A stretch of DNA of 39,127 nt, taken from contig JBAXOT010000016.1 in assembly GCA_037133095.1 (NCBI GenBank), positions 1 through 39,127 on the forward strand, given 5' to 3'. Under the pieces are notes generated by a model. That model was not told the origin of the DNA. It did no database searches and saw only the letters and a list, made by a program, of their open reading frames with translations. This document shows positions 31,140 through 39,103 of this stretch, piece after piece; position 1 is the first letter of the stretch; each line of letters begins with the position of its first letter. Source of the stretch: CAIMZW01 sp037133095. Lineage in GTDB: Bacteria; Actinomycetota; Actinomycetes; Nanopelagicales; Nanopelagicaceae. Position numbers and translations under genes: made by a program.

Positions 31140-32270
31140 AATGGCCAGTTGATCAATCGTCTCATAGTGGTAACCGCGCGCTCCGGCGGTTTCCACATCG
31201 AAGGACTCATCGTGCAAGTCTTTCCATGTCTCCCCTGCTGCCAAGGTAGGAACTGCTAACTCATTGATTCGCGATTCAACCATGGCAGCCTGAACTCGCG
31301 GATCATTGCGGAAAGCCGTGGCGCGCTCGCGCAGCAGTAAATATGTCTGCATATTCGATGTCGCGGAAACCCAAACCCCTTTGTCATCCTCAGTTCGAGC
31401 CGGCTTGTAATCGAAGTGCTTTGGTCCTTGGTAGTTGTATCGCTCGAGAAGATCAACCAAGAAGAAGGCCGACTTTAAGTCACCATGACCGAAGACGAGA
31501 TCTTGATCGAACTTTGGCCCGTGCTGACCATTAAGATCGATATGAAATAACTTGCCATGATACAAAGCCTGAGCAATGCCATGAACAAAGTTGAGGCCTG
31601 CCATTTGCTCGTGACCAACTTCTGGGTTCACACCGACCATCTCTGGGTGATCAAGAGAATTAATGAATGCCAGCGCATGTCCGATAGTTGGCAAGAAAAT
31701 ATCGCCACGAGGCTCGTTTGGTTTTGGTTCAATTGCAAATTTAATGTCATATCCCTTGTCAATTACATATTGACCCAAGAGATTGAAACCTTCGCGATAG
31801 CGTTCTAAGGCAACGTAGGCATCCTTAGCGCCATCTGATTCAGCACCTTCGCGACCGCCCCAGCACACATATATCTGTGCCCCAAGTTCGGCGGCCAAAT
31901 CAATGTTTCGCATCGCCTTAGTCAGTGCAAAACGGCGAATGTCTCGGTCGTTCGAGGTCAGTGCGCCATCTTTAAAAACTGGATGCGTGAATAGGTTGGT
32001 CGTGGCCATCGGAACTTTCATGCCAGTCTCATCGAGTGCCTTCTTAAACCGAGCAATATGTTGCGCTCGGTCGGACTCTCCCGAACCGAAAGGAATCAAA
32101 TCATCATCGTGAAAGGTCACGCCATACGCCCCTCGTTGGGCAAGTTCATTGACCGAACGGACTGGATCAAGAGCGGCTCGGGTCGCATCACCGAATGGGT
32201 CGCGCGCCTGCCAGCCCACTGTCCAAAGACCGAAGGTGAATTTGTCTGCTGGGGTCGGGGTTAAAGCCAT
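31116..32270 (-). CDS. xylA: Xylose isomerase
   Basis: A 384-residue TIM-barrel enzyme converting xylose to xylulose. It is of the short Streptomyces class and keeps the catalytic and metal residues at the same numbers: His54 and Asp57 (GVTFHDDDLIPFG), Glu181 and Lys183 (AIEPKPNEPRGD), Glu217 and His220 (NPEVGHEQ). Shine-Dalgarno GAGGAG precedes the ATG. It converges on the transporter genes, and its last 22 bases form the third unit of the hairpin array. No xylulokinase gene is in the window. Confidence 0.97.
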   Translation of the reverse strand: MALTPTPADKFTFGLWTVGWQARDPFGDATRAALDPVRSVNELAQRGAYGVTFHDDDLIPFGSGESDRAQHIARFKKALDETGMKVPMATTNLFTHPVFKDGALTSNDRDIRRFALTKAMRNIDLAAELGAQIYVCWGGREGAESDGAKDAYVALERYREGFNLLGQYVIDKGYDIKFAIEPKPNEPRGDIFLPTIGHALAFINSLDHPEMVGVNPEVGHEQMAGLNFVHGIAQALYHGKLFHIDLNGQHGPKFDQDLVFGHGDLKSAFFLVDLLERYNYQGPKHFDYKPARTEDDKGVWVSATSNMQTYLLLRERATAFRNDPRVQAAMVESRINELAVPTLAAGETWKDLHDESFDVETAGARGYHYETIDQLAIEHLMGAH

Positions 32271-32325
32271 CGTAGAGCGCTCCTCGTAGGTAGATAGATG
32301 GTTCAGTTTGGTTGATTTACGAACT

Positions 32326-32331
32326 TACCTT
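32326..32331 (+). promoter_or_regulatory. Candidate -10 box (TACCTT) of tRNA-Leu
   Basis: TACCTT lies about 19 bp before the mature tRNA 5' end, a reasonable distance for a -10 element. A -35 candidate (TTCAGT, 18-bp spacer) is weak. Confidence 0.3.
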
Positions 32332-32349
32332 AGCCTTCTCCTACCTCCA

Positions 32350-32430
32350 GCGGGAGTGGTGAAATGGCAGACACGCAAGTCTTAGGAACTTGTGTCTTCG
32401 GACGTGCGGGTTCAAGTCCCGCCTCCCGCA
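32350..32430 (+). tRNA. tRNA-Leu (anticodon UAG)
   Basis: A full cloverleaf can be folded. Acceptor arms are GCGGGAG/CTCCCGC with discriminator A; anticodon stem CAAGT/ACTTG with loop CTTAGGA, giving anticodon TAG at 32383-32385. The T arm is GCGGG-TTCAAGT-CCCGC. A long variable arm (GTC-TTCG-GAC) marks it as class II, consistent with leucine. The CCA end is not encoded. Confidence 0.97.
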
Positions 32431-32452
32431 CTCAGCAACATCTCAGAACCAA

Positions 32453-32458
32453 TAAACT
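32453..32458 (+). promoter_or_regulatory. Putative leaderless -10 box (TAAACT)
   Basis: TAAACT lies 6 nt before the ATG of the helix-hairpin-helix gene (32465) and 22 bp after the tRNA. Readthrough from the tRNA promoter is an alternative. Confidence 0.4.
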
Positions 32459-32464
32459 TGCGAA

Positions 32465-32797
32465 ATGGCAAAACCTTCACCAGCCAAAGTAAAGATGCTG
32501 GCCTCTCAGGCAAAGAAAACGGCCGCGGCGAATCGTGCTGCGAAGAAAGCAAACTTAGAGAATTCCCACCTCGCCGAGTTCGAATCGGAAACTTCACATT
32601 CGGGCGATGAGACTTGGCTTGGTATTGGCTTGGCGGCACCCGCCCGGCGAGCGCTGGTAGATGCCGGGTTCTTCCACTTGAGTGATCTTCGCAAAGTCTC
32701 ACTTGCCTCCGTCAAGGAGTTGCACGGTATGGGGCCAAATGCCATTCGAATACTTACCACCGAAATGCGAAAACAAGACCTCACTTTTCGAAATTAA
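32465..32797 (+). CDS. Small helix-hairpin-helix (RNAP alpha-CTD-like) protein
   Basis: A 110-residue protein. Residues 1-35 are Lys/Ala-rich and probably helical or disordered, and 52-107 form a helix-hairpin-helix domain (IGLAAPARRALVDAG, then SVKELHGMGPNAIRIL), similar to the C-terminal domain of the RNA polymerase alpha subunit and to small actinobacterial DNA-binding proteins. The GMGP turn is the typical phosphate-backbone contact. It may bind DNA or RNA polymerase; function is unknown. A gene of the same kind as these stand-alone HHH proteins, with no operon partner here. Confidence 0.75.
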   Translation: MAKPSPAKVKMLASQAKKTAAANRAAKKANLENSHLAEFESETSHSGDETWLGIGLAAPARRALVDAGFFHLSDLRKVSLASVKELHGMGPNAIRILTTEMRKQDLTFRN

Positions 32798-32828
32798 TTC
32801 CTGAGAAGAAGCACTCACCTTTCCTTGC

Positions 32829-32834
32829 TAATCT
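32829..32834 (+). promoter_or_regulatory. Putative leaderless -10 box (TAATCT)
   Basis: TAATCT lies 7 nt before the ATG at 32842, with no Shine-Dalgarno between. Confidence 0.45.
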
Positions 32835-32841
32835 GCGCCTC

Positions 32842-33363
32842 ATGAAACGTCTCGCGCTGACTCTGGTCCTGATTACTACTTTTCTCTTTCCCTCCCCCGC
32901 AGCATTGGCTATGGGCAGTGGGGACAAATATTCGGATCTGCAGACCGGCGTGACCTACGTCGTTTACAAACCATCAAACACATTAAAATTACCGCCATTA
33001 AACTTTGAGGTTCGGCCTTGTCGATTACACCCGGGTAAAGATGAATATCTTCTAGCCGGATTTGGCGGCACGGATCATGGAATTGCTTTGGTAGAAACCG
33101 CCGCAGCGTTCAATTGCACCGGCGTCGACCACCCAAAATCCTTGGGAACCATCTACATCAACAAAATCAAGGCGCAACTTGGCATCTATTGTTCCGGGAC
33201 AAAATGCACCGCATCGCAATTCTCAAAATACGGTGGCGAAATCACTTTCGTTGCCCCGGCCACCAAATCCTTGAAATCCACCTACATCCGAGTCGGAACT
33301 CAGGGCGGCTTTACGCAAGCCCAATTGGTAGCCTTCGCTAAGGGTTTAAAACCCGTCGCCTAA
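32842..33363 (+). CDS. Secreted protein of unknown function
   Basis: A 173-residue protein I do not recognise. Residues 1-23 form a clear signal peptide (MKRLALTLVLITTFLFPSP, cleavage near ALA). The mature part of about 150 residues has a YVVYKPSNTLKLPPL segment, four cysteines (in RPCRLH, AFNCTG, YCSGTKC) that could form two disulfides, and Lys/Gly-rich strands, consistent with a small beta-rich exported domain. No lipobox, no membrane anchor. It converges with mmsA, 34 bp apart. Confidence 0.75.
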   Translation: MKRLALTLVLITTFLFPSPAALAMGSGDKYSDLQTGVTYVVYKPSNTLKLPPLNFEVRPCRLHPGKDEYLLAGFGGTDHGIALVETAAAFNCTGVDHPKSLGTIYINKIKAQLGIYCSGTKCTASQFSKYGGEITFVAPATKSLKSTYIRVGTQGGFTQAQLVAFAKGLKPVA

Positions 33364-33381
33364 ATTTAACCAATCTCAACC

Positions 33382-33404
33382 GAACTAGGGTGAATCGCTA
33401 GTTC
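33382..33404. terminator. Weak bidirectional hairpin between the secreted-protein gene and mmsA
   Basis: Arms GAACTAG/CTAGTTC (7 bp) with a 9-nt loop, overlapping the mmsA stop codon. No proper U-run on either side, so termination is uncertain. Confidence 0.35.
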
Positions 33405-34888
33405 TGCGGAAAGCCTAAATTGATGCCACCATGACTGGGATCTAGCCAGCGACTAGTTACTACTTTGCCGCGGGTGAAGAAATGAACTCCTTCGCTGCCA
33501 TGCGCGTGGGTGTCACCAAAGAGCGAGGCCTTCCAGCCACCGAACGAGTAGTACGCGGCCGGAACCGGAATCGGAACATTGATTCCGATCATTCCCACTT
33601 GAATTTCGTTCTGAAATTTGCGCGCCGCACCACCATCGTTTGTAAAGATTGCGGTGCCATTTCCGTAGATGTGATCATTAATGAGCTTCACACCATCATC
33701 ATAGGAATGTACCCGAACCACACTTAATACCGGTCCAAAAATTTCATCGCGATAAATGCTCATGGATGAATCAACCGCATCGAAGAGGGTCGGTCCGAGC
33801 CAAAAGCCACTTTCCGAACCATTGACCTTTGGATTGCGGCCATCAACAACCAGGGTCGCACCTTCTGCTACTCCGGCTTCGATATATCCCGCAACCTTGT
33901 CGCGGTGAACTCGAGTGACAAGAGGTCCCATGTCAGAACCTGTAGTGCCATCGCCGGTGCTGAGTTTGAGCATTCGCTCCTTAATCTTTTCAATTATTTT
34001 GTCCGCAATGGGTTCGACTGCAACCAAAACGGAGATCGCCATACATCGTTCGCCAGCTGAACCAAATCCAGCATTGACTGCTGCATCGGCGGCGAGATCA
34101 AGATCAGCATCAGGTAAAACCAGCATGTGATTCTTTGCCCCGCCAAGAGCCTGGACGCGCTTGCCATTCTTGGTGCCGGTTTCATAAATATATTTCGCGA
34201 TCGGAGTGGATCCGACAAACGAGATTGATTTAATACCAGGATGTTCCAGCATCGCGTCCACGACGACTTTGTCGCCGTGGAGTACGGAAAAAACACCCTC
34301 TGGAAGACCAGCATCGGTCCACATTTGAGCCAGCATCATTGCCGCAGAAGGGTCTTTCTCGGATGGTTTGAGAATGACTGCATTGCCCACTGCAATTGCC
34401 ACCGGGAAGAACCACATCGGGACCATGGCTGGAAAATTAAAAGGCGAAATAATTCCTACTACACCGAGTGGTTGGCGTATGGAATAGACATCAATGCCAT
34501 TGCTGACGCCTTCGGAGTAGCCACCTCTGAGAAGATGCGGAATTCCGCAGGCAAATTCGACAACTTCAAGCCCACGTGTAACCTCACCGAGCGCATCACT
34601 CAATACCTTGCCATGTTCAGCCGTAATTACCGCGGCCAATTCCTCTTTGCGAGAATTAAGGATCTCTCGGAAGGCGAAAAGAATTTGGACACGCTTTGTC
34701 AGTGAGGTTTTAGCCCACTCTTGCCCGGCACGCTCGGCAGCCTTTACTGCCTCATCAACGATGGCTGGGGTCGCAAAGTTGACGAGTGCCGAAACTACTC
34801 CCGTGGCCGGATTAAAAATTTCTCCACATCGTTCGGCCGCGCCTTGGTAAATCTTGCCATTGATGAAATGGTTAATAGTCTGGCTCAC
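33398..34888 (-). CDS. mmsA: Methylmalonate/malonate-semialdehyde dehydrogenase (CoA-acylating)
   Basis: A 496-residue ALDH-superfamily enzyme. Catalytic Cys282 is in GSAGERCMAIS. The general-base glutamate of hydrolytic ALDHs is missing: the ELGG position reads QALGGAKNHM, as in CoA-dependent MmsA/IolA enzymes. It converts malonate semialdehyde to acetyl-CoA (or methylmalonate semialdehyde to propionyl-CoA) with NAD. Its ATG overlaps the aminotransferase stop (ATGA), and with that partner it would complete degradation of beta-alanine or a similar beta-amino acid; the inositol and valine pathways are alternatives. Confidence 0.93.
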   Translation of the reverse strand: MSQTINHFINGKIYQGAAERCGEIFNPATGVVSALVNFATPAIVDEAVKAAERAGQEWAKTSLTKRVQILFAFREILNSRKEELAAVITAEHGKVLSDALGEVTRGLEVVEFACGIPHLLRGGYSEGVSNGIDVYSIRQPLGVVGIISPFNFPAMVPMWFFPVAIAVGNAVILKPSEKDPSAAMMLAQMWTDAGLPEGVFSVLHGDKVVVDAMLEHPGIKSISFVGSTPIAKYIYETGTKNGKRVQALGGAKNHMLVLPDADLDLAADAAVNAGFGSAGERCMAISVLVAVEPIADKIIEKIKERMLKLSTGDGTTGSDMGPLVTRVHRDKVAGYIEAGVAEGATLVVDGRNPKVNGSESGFWLGPTLFDAVDSSMSIYRDEIFGPVLSVVRVHSYDDGVKLINDHIYGNGTAIFTNDGGAARKFQNEIQVGMIGINVPIPVPAAYYSFGGWKASLFGDTHAHGSEGVHFFTRGKVVTSRWLDPSHGGINLGFPQN

Positions 34889-36246
34889 TTGGCACTTCCT
34901 GTGTAGTAATGGGCGATCGATGTGAAAGCCTGATCCAAAATCGCAAAGCCCTCGCGCACTTCGGCTTCACTCACATTGCAAGGTGGGCAGACATGGATCC
35001 GGTTGTAATTGTTAAAAGGAAAGAGACCCAACTTTTTACAAGCCGCAACAAGTTCGTTCATGGCTGGGCTTGATGCGCCATAGGGAGCCAAAGGTTCTTT
35101 GGTTGCCCGATCTTTAACCAAATCAAGGGCCCAAAAAACACCGAGACCTCGAACTTCGCCGATGACTTGATGCTTTGCTTTCAATTCTTCGAGCAATGGC
35201 TGAATGACGCGCTCGCCAATATCGGCGGCGTTTTCCACCATTCCTTCTTCGCTCATCGCATCAAGGGTCGCAACCGCGGCGGCGGTGGCTAATGGATGAC
35301 CGCTGTATGTAAGACCGCCGGGAAAAACTCGATCGCCAAACGTGGCAGCAATTTCATCACTAATGATCACGCCACCAAGCGGTACGTATCCGCTGTTGAC
35401 TCCTTTGGCAAAGACGATGAGATCGGGTTCGGCGCTCCAATTTTGGTAGGCAAACCACTTGCCGGTCCGGCCAAAACCAGACATGACTTCATCGGCAATC
35501 CACTTGATTCCATACTTGTCGCAGAGCGCACGGACGCCTTCAAGATATCCATGCGGTGGAATAAGAACGCCGGCCGTGCCGACGACCGACTCAATTAAAA
35601 TTGCCGCGATGGTTGCTGGGCCCTCAAAAATAATCACTTGCTCGAGATGCTGCAAAGCCCGTTCGCACTCTTCGGTCTCATCTTTCGCCCAAAAAGCTGA
35701 TCGATATTGATATGGCCCAAAGAAATGCACATGGCCGATGCCATTTTCATTCGGCCAACGACGTGGATCACCGGTGGCAGTAATTGCCGTCGTGGTATTG
35801 CCATGATAACTTCGATAAAAGGAGAGAATCTTGTTTCGCCCAGTATGGAGTCGAGCCATGCGCACCGCGTTCTCTACCGCGTCCGCGCCACCATTGGTGA
35901 AGAAAACTTTATTGAGATGCGCGCCCGCACGATCAGTAATCCGCTTGGCTGCCTCACTGCGGGCCTCGTTGGCATGTTGTGGCGCGATTGTGGTGAGCAA
36001 GCCAGCCTGATCTTGAATAGCTTTAACAACCTTGGGATGTTGAAACCCAATATTGGTGAACACAAGTTGACACGAAAAGTCAAGGTACCTCTTGCCCTCG
36101 AAATCCCAGAAATAACTGCCTTCACCACCCGCAACTGGCAGCGGTGTTATCTGTCCCTGCGCCGACCAAGAGTGAAATACGTGAGCGCGGTCCAGGTCAT
36201 AGACCTCTTTTCCGCGAATTGGATCTGGGGCAGGTTGATTACTCAT
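34885..36246 (-). CDS. Class III PLP aminotransferase (omega-amino acid type)
   Basis: A 453-residue fold-type I enzyme. PLP lysine Lys281 in VFAKGVNSGYVPLGGV, Asp252 in IADEVMSGFGRTGKW, and the PLP-phosphate block TNGGADAVENAVRMARLHTG. The N-terminal VAGGEGSYFWDFEGKRYLDF is typical of beta-alanine/taurine/putrescine-pyruvate-like aminotransferases. Between an aminobutyraldehyde dehydrogenase and MmsA, the likely donor is an omega-amino acid such as beta-alanine or GABA, or a diamine; the exact substrate cannot be read from the sequence. Confidence 0.88.
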   Translation of the reverse strand: MSNQPAPDPIRGKEVYDLDRAHVFHSWSAQGQITPLPVAGGEGSYFWDFEGKRYLDFSCQLVFTNIGFQHPKVVKAIQDQAGLLTTIAPQHANEARSEAAKRITDRAGAHLNKVFFTNGGADAVENAVRMARLHTGRNKILSFYRSYHGNTTTAITATGDPRRWPNENGIGHVHFFGPYQYRSAFWAKDETEECERALQHLEQVIIFEGPATIAAILIESVVGTAGVLIPPHGYLEGVRALCDKYGIKWIADEVMSGFGRTGKWFAYQNWSAEPDLIVFAKGVNSGYVPLGGVIISDEIAATFGDRVFPGGLTYSGHPLATAAAVATLDAMSEEGMVENAADIGERVIQPLLEELKAKHQVIGEVRGLGVFWALDLVKDRATKEPLAPYGASSPAMNELVAACKKLGLFPFNNYNRIHVCPPCNVSEAEVREGFAILDQAFTSIAHYYTGSAK

Positions 36247-36267
36247 GCCACTATCTAAGCATTCTTA

Positions 36268-37695
36268 TCAGAGATTGATATTGCTCATGACGTGCTTGAT
36301 CCGGGTGTAATCCTCAAAGCCGTATGCTGACAAGTCCTTGCCATAGCCGGATCGTTTGAACCCGCCGTGCGGCATCTCAGAAACAAAGGGAATATGAGTA
36401 TTTATCCAGACCACCCCAAAATCGAGGGCTTTGGACATCCGCATAGCCACGCCATGATTTGAGGTCCACACGCTTGATGACAAGCCGTATTCCACGCCAT
36501 TTGCATAACGAATGGCTTGTGCCTCGTCTGTAAATTTCTGAACGGTGATTACTGGTCCGAATATCTCTTTCTGAATCATTTCATCGTCTTGGCGCATTCC
36601 CACAATAACGGTCGGGTTGATGAAGTACCCGGCTCGATCGACGGGCGTGCCACCAGCCACTATCTGAGCATGATCCGGCGTGCGATCTATGAATCCAAGG
36701 ACTCGAGCCAATTGTTGCGCGTTGTTCACTGGACCATAAAGAACATCTTCGTGCGGAGCACCCGTGGAAACGCTCTCTTTGGCTTGGGCAACTAAGTGCG
36801 AGACGAATTCGTCATACGCACCCTCTTGGACAATTACTCGAGTCGCCGCGGTGCAGTCCTGTCCGGCATTGAAGTAACCCGCGAGCGCGATTGCGTGGGC
36901 TGCAGCAGCCAGATCGGCATCAGCGAAGACCACGACCGGTGCCTTGCCTCCTAATTCGAGATGGACTCGCTTCACATCAGCCGCCGCGGACTTTGCCACC
37001 TCGATCCCGGCGTTAACGGAACCAGTAAGGCTGACCATGGCTGGAGTTTGATGTTCGACTAAGAGTCGTCCGGTTCCGCGATCACCGGTGACAACGTTGA
37101 AAACTCCCGTTGGCAAAAACTCCGCCATGACTTCCGCCATAAAGAGAGTGGATGCGGGAGTCGTATCACTCGGTTTCAACACAACGGTATTTCCAGCCGC
37201 GATTGCGGGAGCCCATTTCCAGACCGCCATCATCATCGGATAATTCCAAGGTGTGACCTGAGCGCAGACCCCGATGGGCTCGCGGCGAATGAATGAAGTC
37301 ATTCCGCGCATATATTCGCCCGCGGATCGCCCTTCTAGATTTCTCGCTGCACCAGCAAAAAAACGAATCTCATCGAGCAGTGGCGGAATTTCCTCCGACG
37401 TAGTAATCCCTAAAGGTTTTCCCGTGTTCTCGCTTTCGATCGCGACCAACTCTTCGCTGCGTGATTCCAAGGCATCCGCGATTTTCAGTAAGGCTCGTTG
37501 GCGTTCAGAGGGTGTCGAATCGCGCCAACCAGCAAAGGCGTTGCTTGCCGCCTGCATGGCAATCTCAACATCGGCTTGATTCGAGAGCGCCGCATTGGCG
37601 TAGACCTCTCCAGTCGCAGGATTAATCAACTCGGTCGTCTGGCCCGAAAGGGCGGGCTGGTATGTGCCAGCAATAAAGTTCTGGAGCGATTTCAT
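36268..37695 (-). CDS. patD: Gamma-aminobutyraldehyde dehydrogenase-like ALDH
   Basis: A 475-residue NAD-dependent aldehyde dehydrogenase. Catalytic Cys281 sits in FNAGQDCTAATR, the form found in E. coli PatD (YdcW), and general base Glu247 in HLELGGKAP. It would oxidise 4-aminobutanal to GABA or 3-aminopropanal to beta-alanine. The frame is open for 28 codons upstream to 37779, but the start at 37695 (MKSLQNFIAG) fits the family and has a TAGAAT box 7 nt upstream. First gene of the patD-aminotransferase-mmsA operon; 21 bp to the next gene. Confidence 0.92.
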   Translation of the reverse strand: MKSLQNFIAGTYQPALSGQTTELINPATGEVYANAALSNQADVEIAMQAASNAFAGWRDSTPSERQRALLKIADALESRSEELVAIESENTGKPLGITTSEEIPPLLDEIRFFAGAARNLEGRSAGEYMRGMTSFIRREPIGVCAQVTPWNYPMMMAVWKWAPAIAAGNTVVLKPSDTTPASTLFMAEVMAEFLPTGVFNVVTGDRGTGRLLVEHQTPAMVSLTGSVNAGIEVAKSAAADVKRVHLELGGKAPVVVFADADLAAAAHAIALAGYFNAGQDCTAATRVIVQEGAYDEFVSHLVAQAKESVSTGAPHEDVLYGPVNNAQQLARVLGFIDRTPDHAQIVAGGTPVDRAGYFINPTVIVGMRQDDEMIQKEIFGPVITVQKFTDEAQAIRYANGVEYGLSSSVWTSNHGVAMRMSKALDFGVVWINTHIPFVSEMPHGGFKRSGYGKDLSAYGFEDYTRIKHVMSNINL

Positions 37696-37702
37696 AGCTG
37701 TG

Positions 37703-37708
37703 ATTCTA
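37703..37708 (-). promoter_or_regulatory. Putative leaderless -10 box (TAGAAT) of patD
   Basis: TAGAAT lies 7 nt before the ATG at 37695 and no Shine-Dalgarno is visible. It is the closest of the set to the TATAAT consensus and would drive the three-gene catabolic operon. Confidence 0.5.
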
Positions 37709-37785
37709 TAAGTTATGCGGAAATAGTTCGGGCGCTGATGTGCCTGACATCTCGTTACCCAACACTTCAGCTCCTGCATTGACCA

Positions 37786-38320
37786 GAGGAGACTTTAGTC
37801 GCACCTCAAAAGTACCCCAGAAAGGTCGCCATAAATGTCAACGCTTACCTCAGTACTGTTTCAGGTCGAAATGAGGCAGCCCAGCAACTTCTCGAATTAA
37901 GTCATGGAAAGTTAGATGGCGTGGTTGAGTGTGCTGGTTTGGCTCTGCCGATTGCAAAAACTGCATCCGGAAACTTTTTCGGCGTCACGGAATTTCTCAC
38001 CGCCCTCCTGCCTGCCCTTGCCAAAAGTCCGCACCCCCGAGTTGCCGTGACCAGTTCCATGGCATCTCTCATGCCAAATTCGCCTGAACTTGTCGAAGCG
38101 CTGCTTGCCGATGGTGGCCGAGATGATTAGCAGCGCCGAAGCCCAAGCCGCGATCGACTCCATGGTGCCAATGCCCCTCAATCACTACCTCCAACCTCGA
38201 CAGGTCTCCTACCTATTGGTCTGGCTGTTCAGTGAGGAGAACTCGCATACAACTGGACAGACGATCTACATCGACGGTGGCTCGGATGCCGCGTTACGCG
38301 GAGATGACATCTGGAAATAG
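37786..38320 (+). pseudogene. Decayed short-chain dehydrogenase/reductase
   Basis: Two pieces of one SDR gene in different frames. The first (in frame to the stop at 38130) has VNAYLSTVSGRNEAAQQLLE, then KLDGVVECAG and the strand PRVAVTSSMASLMP. The second (from about 38120, frame +2, to 38320) has the SDR C-terminus: MPLNHYLQPRQVSYLLVWLF and IYIDGGSDAALRGDDIWK. The N-terminal TGxxxGIG cofactor loop and the central YxxxK catalytic segment are both missing, so there is an N-terminal truncation, an internal deletion and a frameshift. It resembles actinobacterial 3-alpha-hydroxysteroid dehydrogenase-like SDRs. The 3' end overlaps the convergent TetR gene by 27 bp. Confidence 0.82.
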
Positions 38321-38947
38321 GTCCGGTCGAGCATCAAAGAAGATTGTTCGAATGAGATAGAGAACGGTGGTGCAACACTCATCTCCCGGGCGATGGTCCG
38401 AAGCTGAAGGTCTGTATCCCAGAGTTCTAATCGAATGAAAAAGTAAAGTGGCGATTCGACGTGGTGGATTTGCGGTGCTCCAACCCTGACTCCTGGCTTG
38501 CGAATATATCTCTTCCCAGATTTCAAGCTCTTCGGCGATAACCTTTTTTACTGCTGGTTCTGACCTTGGCAAACTAAGTGAGAAATACTTTGCCATCACT
38601 AGAGATTCGGCATAGAACTCTACGCAATAGCTGTTGGTTAAGAGGTGATGGATCTCAGCAAGAACCGACTCAGGTTCAACGTGTGCACGGAAAATGGAAG
38701 CTAACGTCTCGATAGGTCTTAAGAACTTCTCCCGAGCTAGACCCAGGACAGCCTGCTCCAACAGGTCTGGAAAATCCACAAAATGGTAATACAAGGAGCC
38801 CTTGGTCGCCGCTGCTTGCTCCAAAACTTTTCCTATAGTGATAGTCGGCAGGCTCTGTTTCATCAACATCTCACGAACCGTCTTAATAAGGTGAGATTTC
38901 GTGGGATGGACCCGCTCCATGGTTTTTTGCGCCGAAATTTCTGACAT
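38294..38947 (-). CDS. TetR-family transcriptional regulator
   Basis: A 217-residue regulator. The N-terminal helix-turn-helix spans about 15-62 (TITIGKVLEQAAATKGSLYYHFVDFPDLLEQAV). The rest is the helical ligand-binding domain (about 65-210), with Cys residues in EC CTTV that are not obviously conserved. Local repressor role is likely; the candidate targets are the convergent SDR remnant, the patD operon, or genes beyond the window edge. TAGACT lies 6 nt before the ATG. Confidence 0.88.
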   Translation of the reverse strand: MSEISAQKTMERVHPTKSHLIKTVREMLMKQSLPTITIGKVLEQAAATKGSLYYHFVDFPDLLEQAVLGLAREKFLRPIETLASIFRAHVEPESVLAEIHHLLTNSYCVEFYAESLVMAKYFSLSLPRSEPAVKKVIAEELEIWEEIYSQARSQGWSTANPPRRIATLLFHSIRTLGYRPSASDHRPGDECCTTVLYLIRTIFFDARPDLFPDVISA

Positions 38948-38953
38948 TTTGCG

Positions 38954-38959
38954 AGTCTA
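38954..38959 (-). promoter_or_regulatory. Putative leaderless -10 box (TAGACT) of the TetR gene
   Basis: TAGACT on the minus strand, 6 nt before the ATG at 38947, with no Shine-Dalgarno. Confidence 0.4.
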
Positions 38960-39103
38960 ATTAGTTGCGATTTTGCCGACCCGCTGAAATTGCTAAACCT
39001 TAGTTTTATTCTGCCATCCTAATTTCCTCTCACGCAGAGCCAAAGACATCACGCCTCACTAATAGAAATCGTTGTACTAAAGATGATCGAAAAACTAAAT
39101 TGT

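Noticed and set aside
37696..37779. N-terminal extension of the patD-like enzyme
   Set aside because: The extra 28 residues are not typical of aldehyde dehydrogenases, and the TAGAAT box would fall inside the gene.
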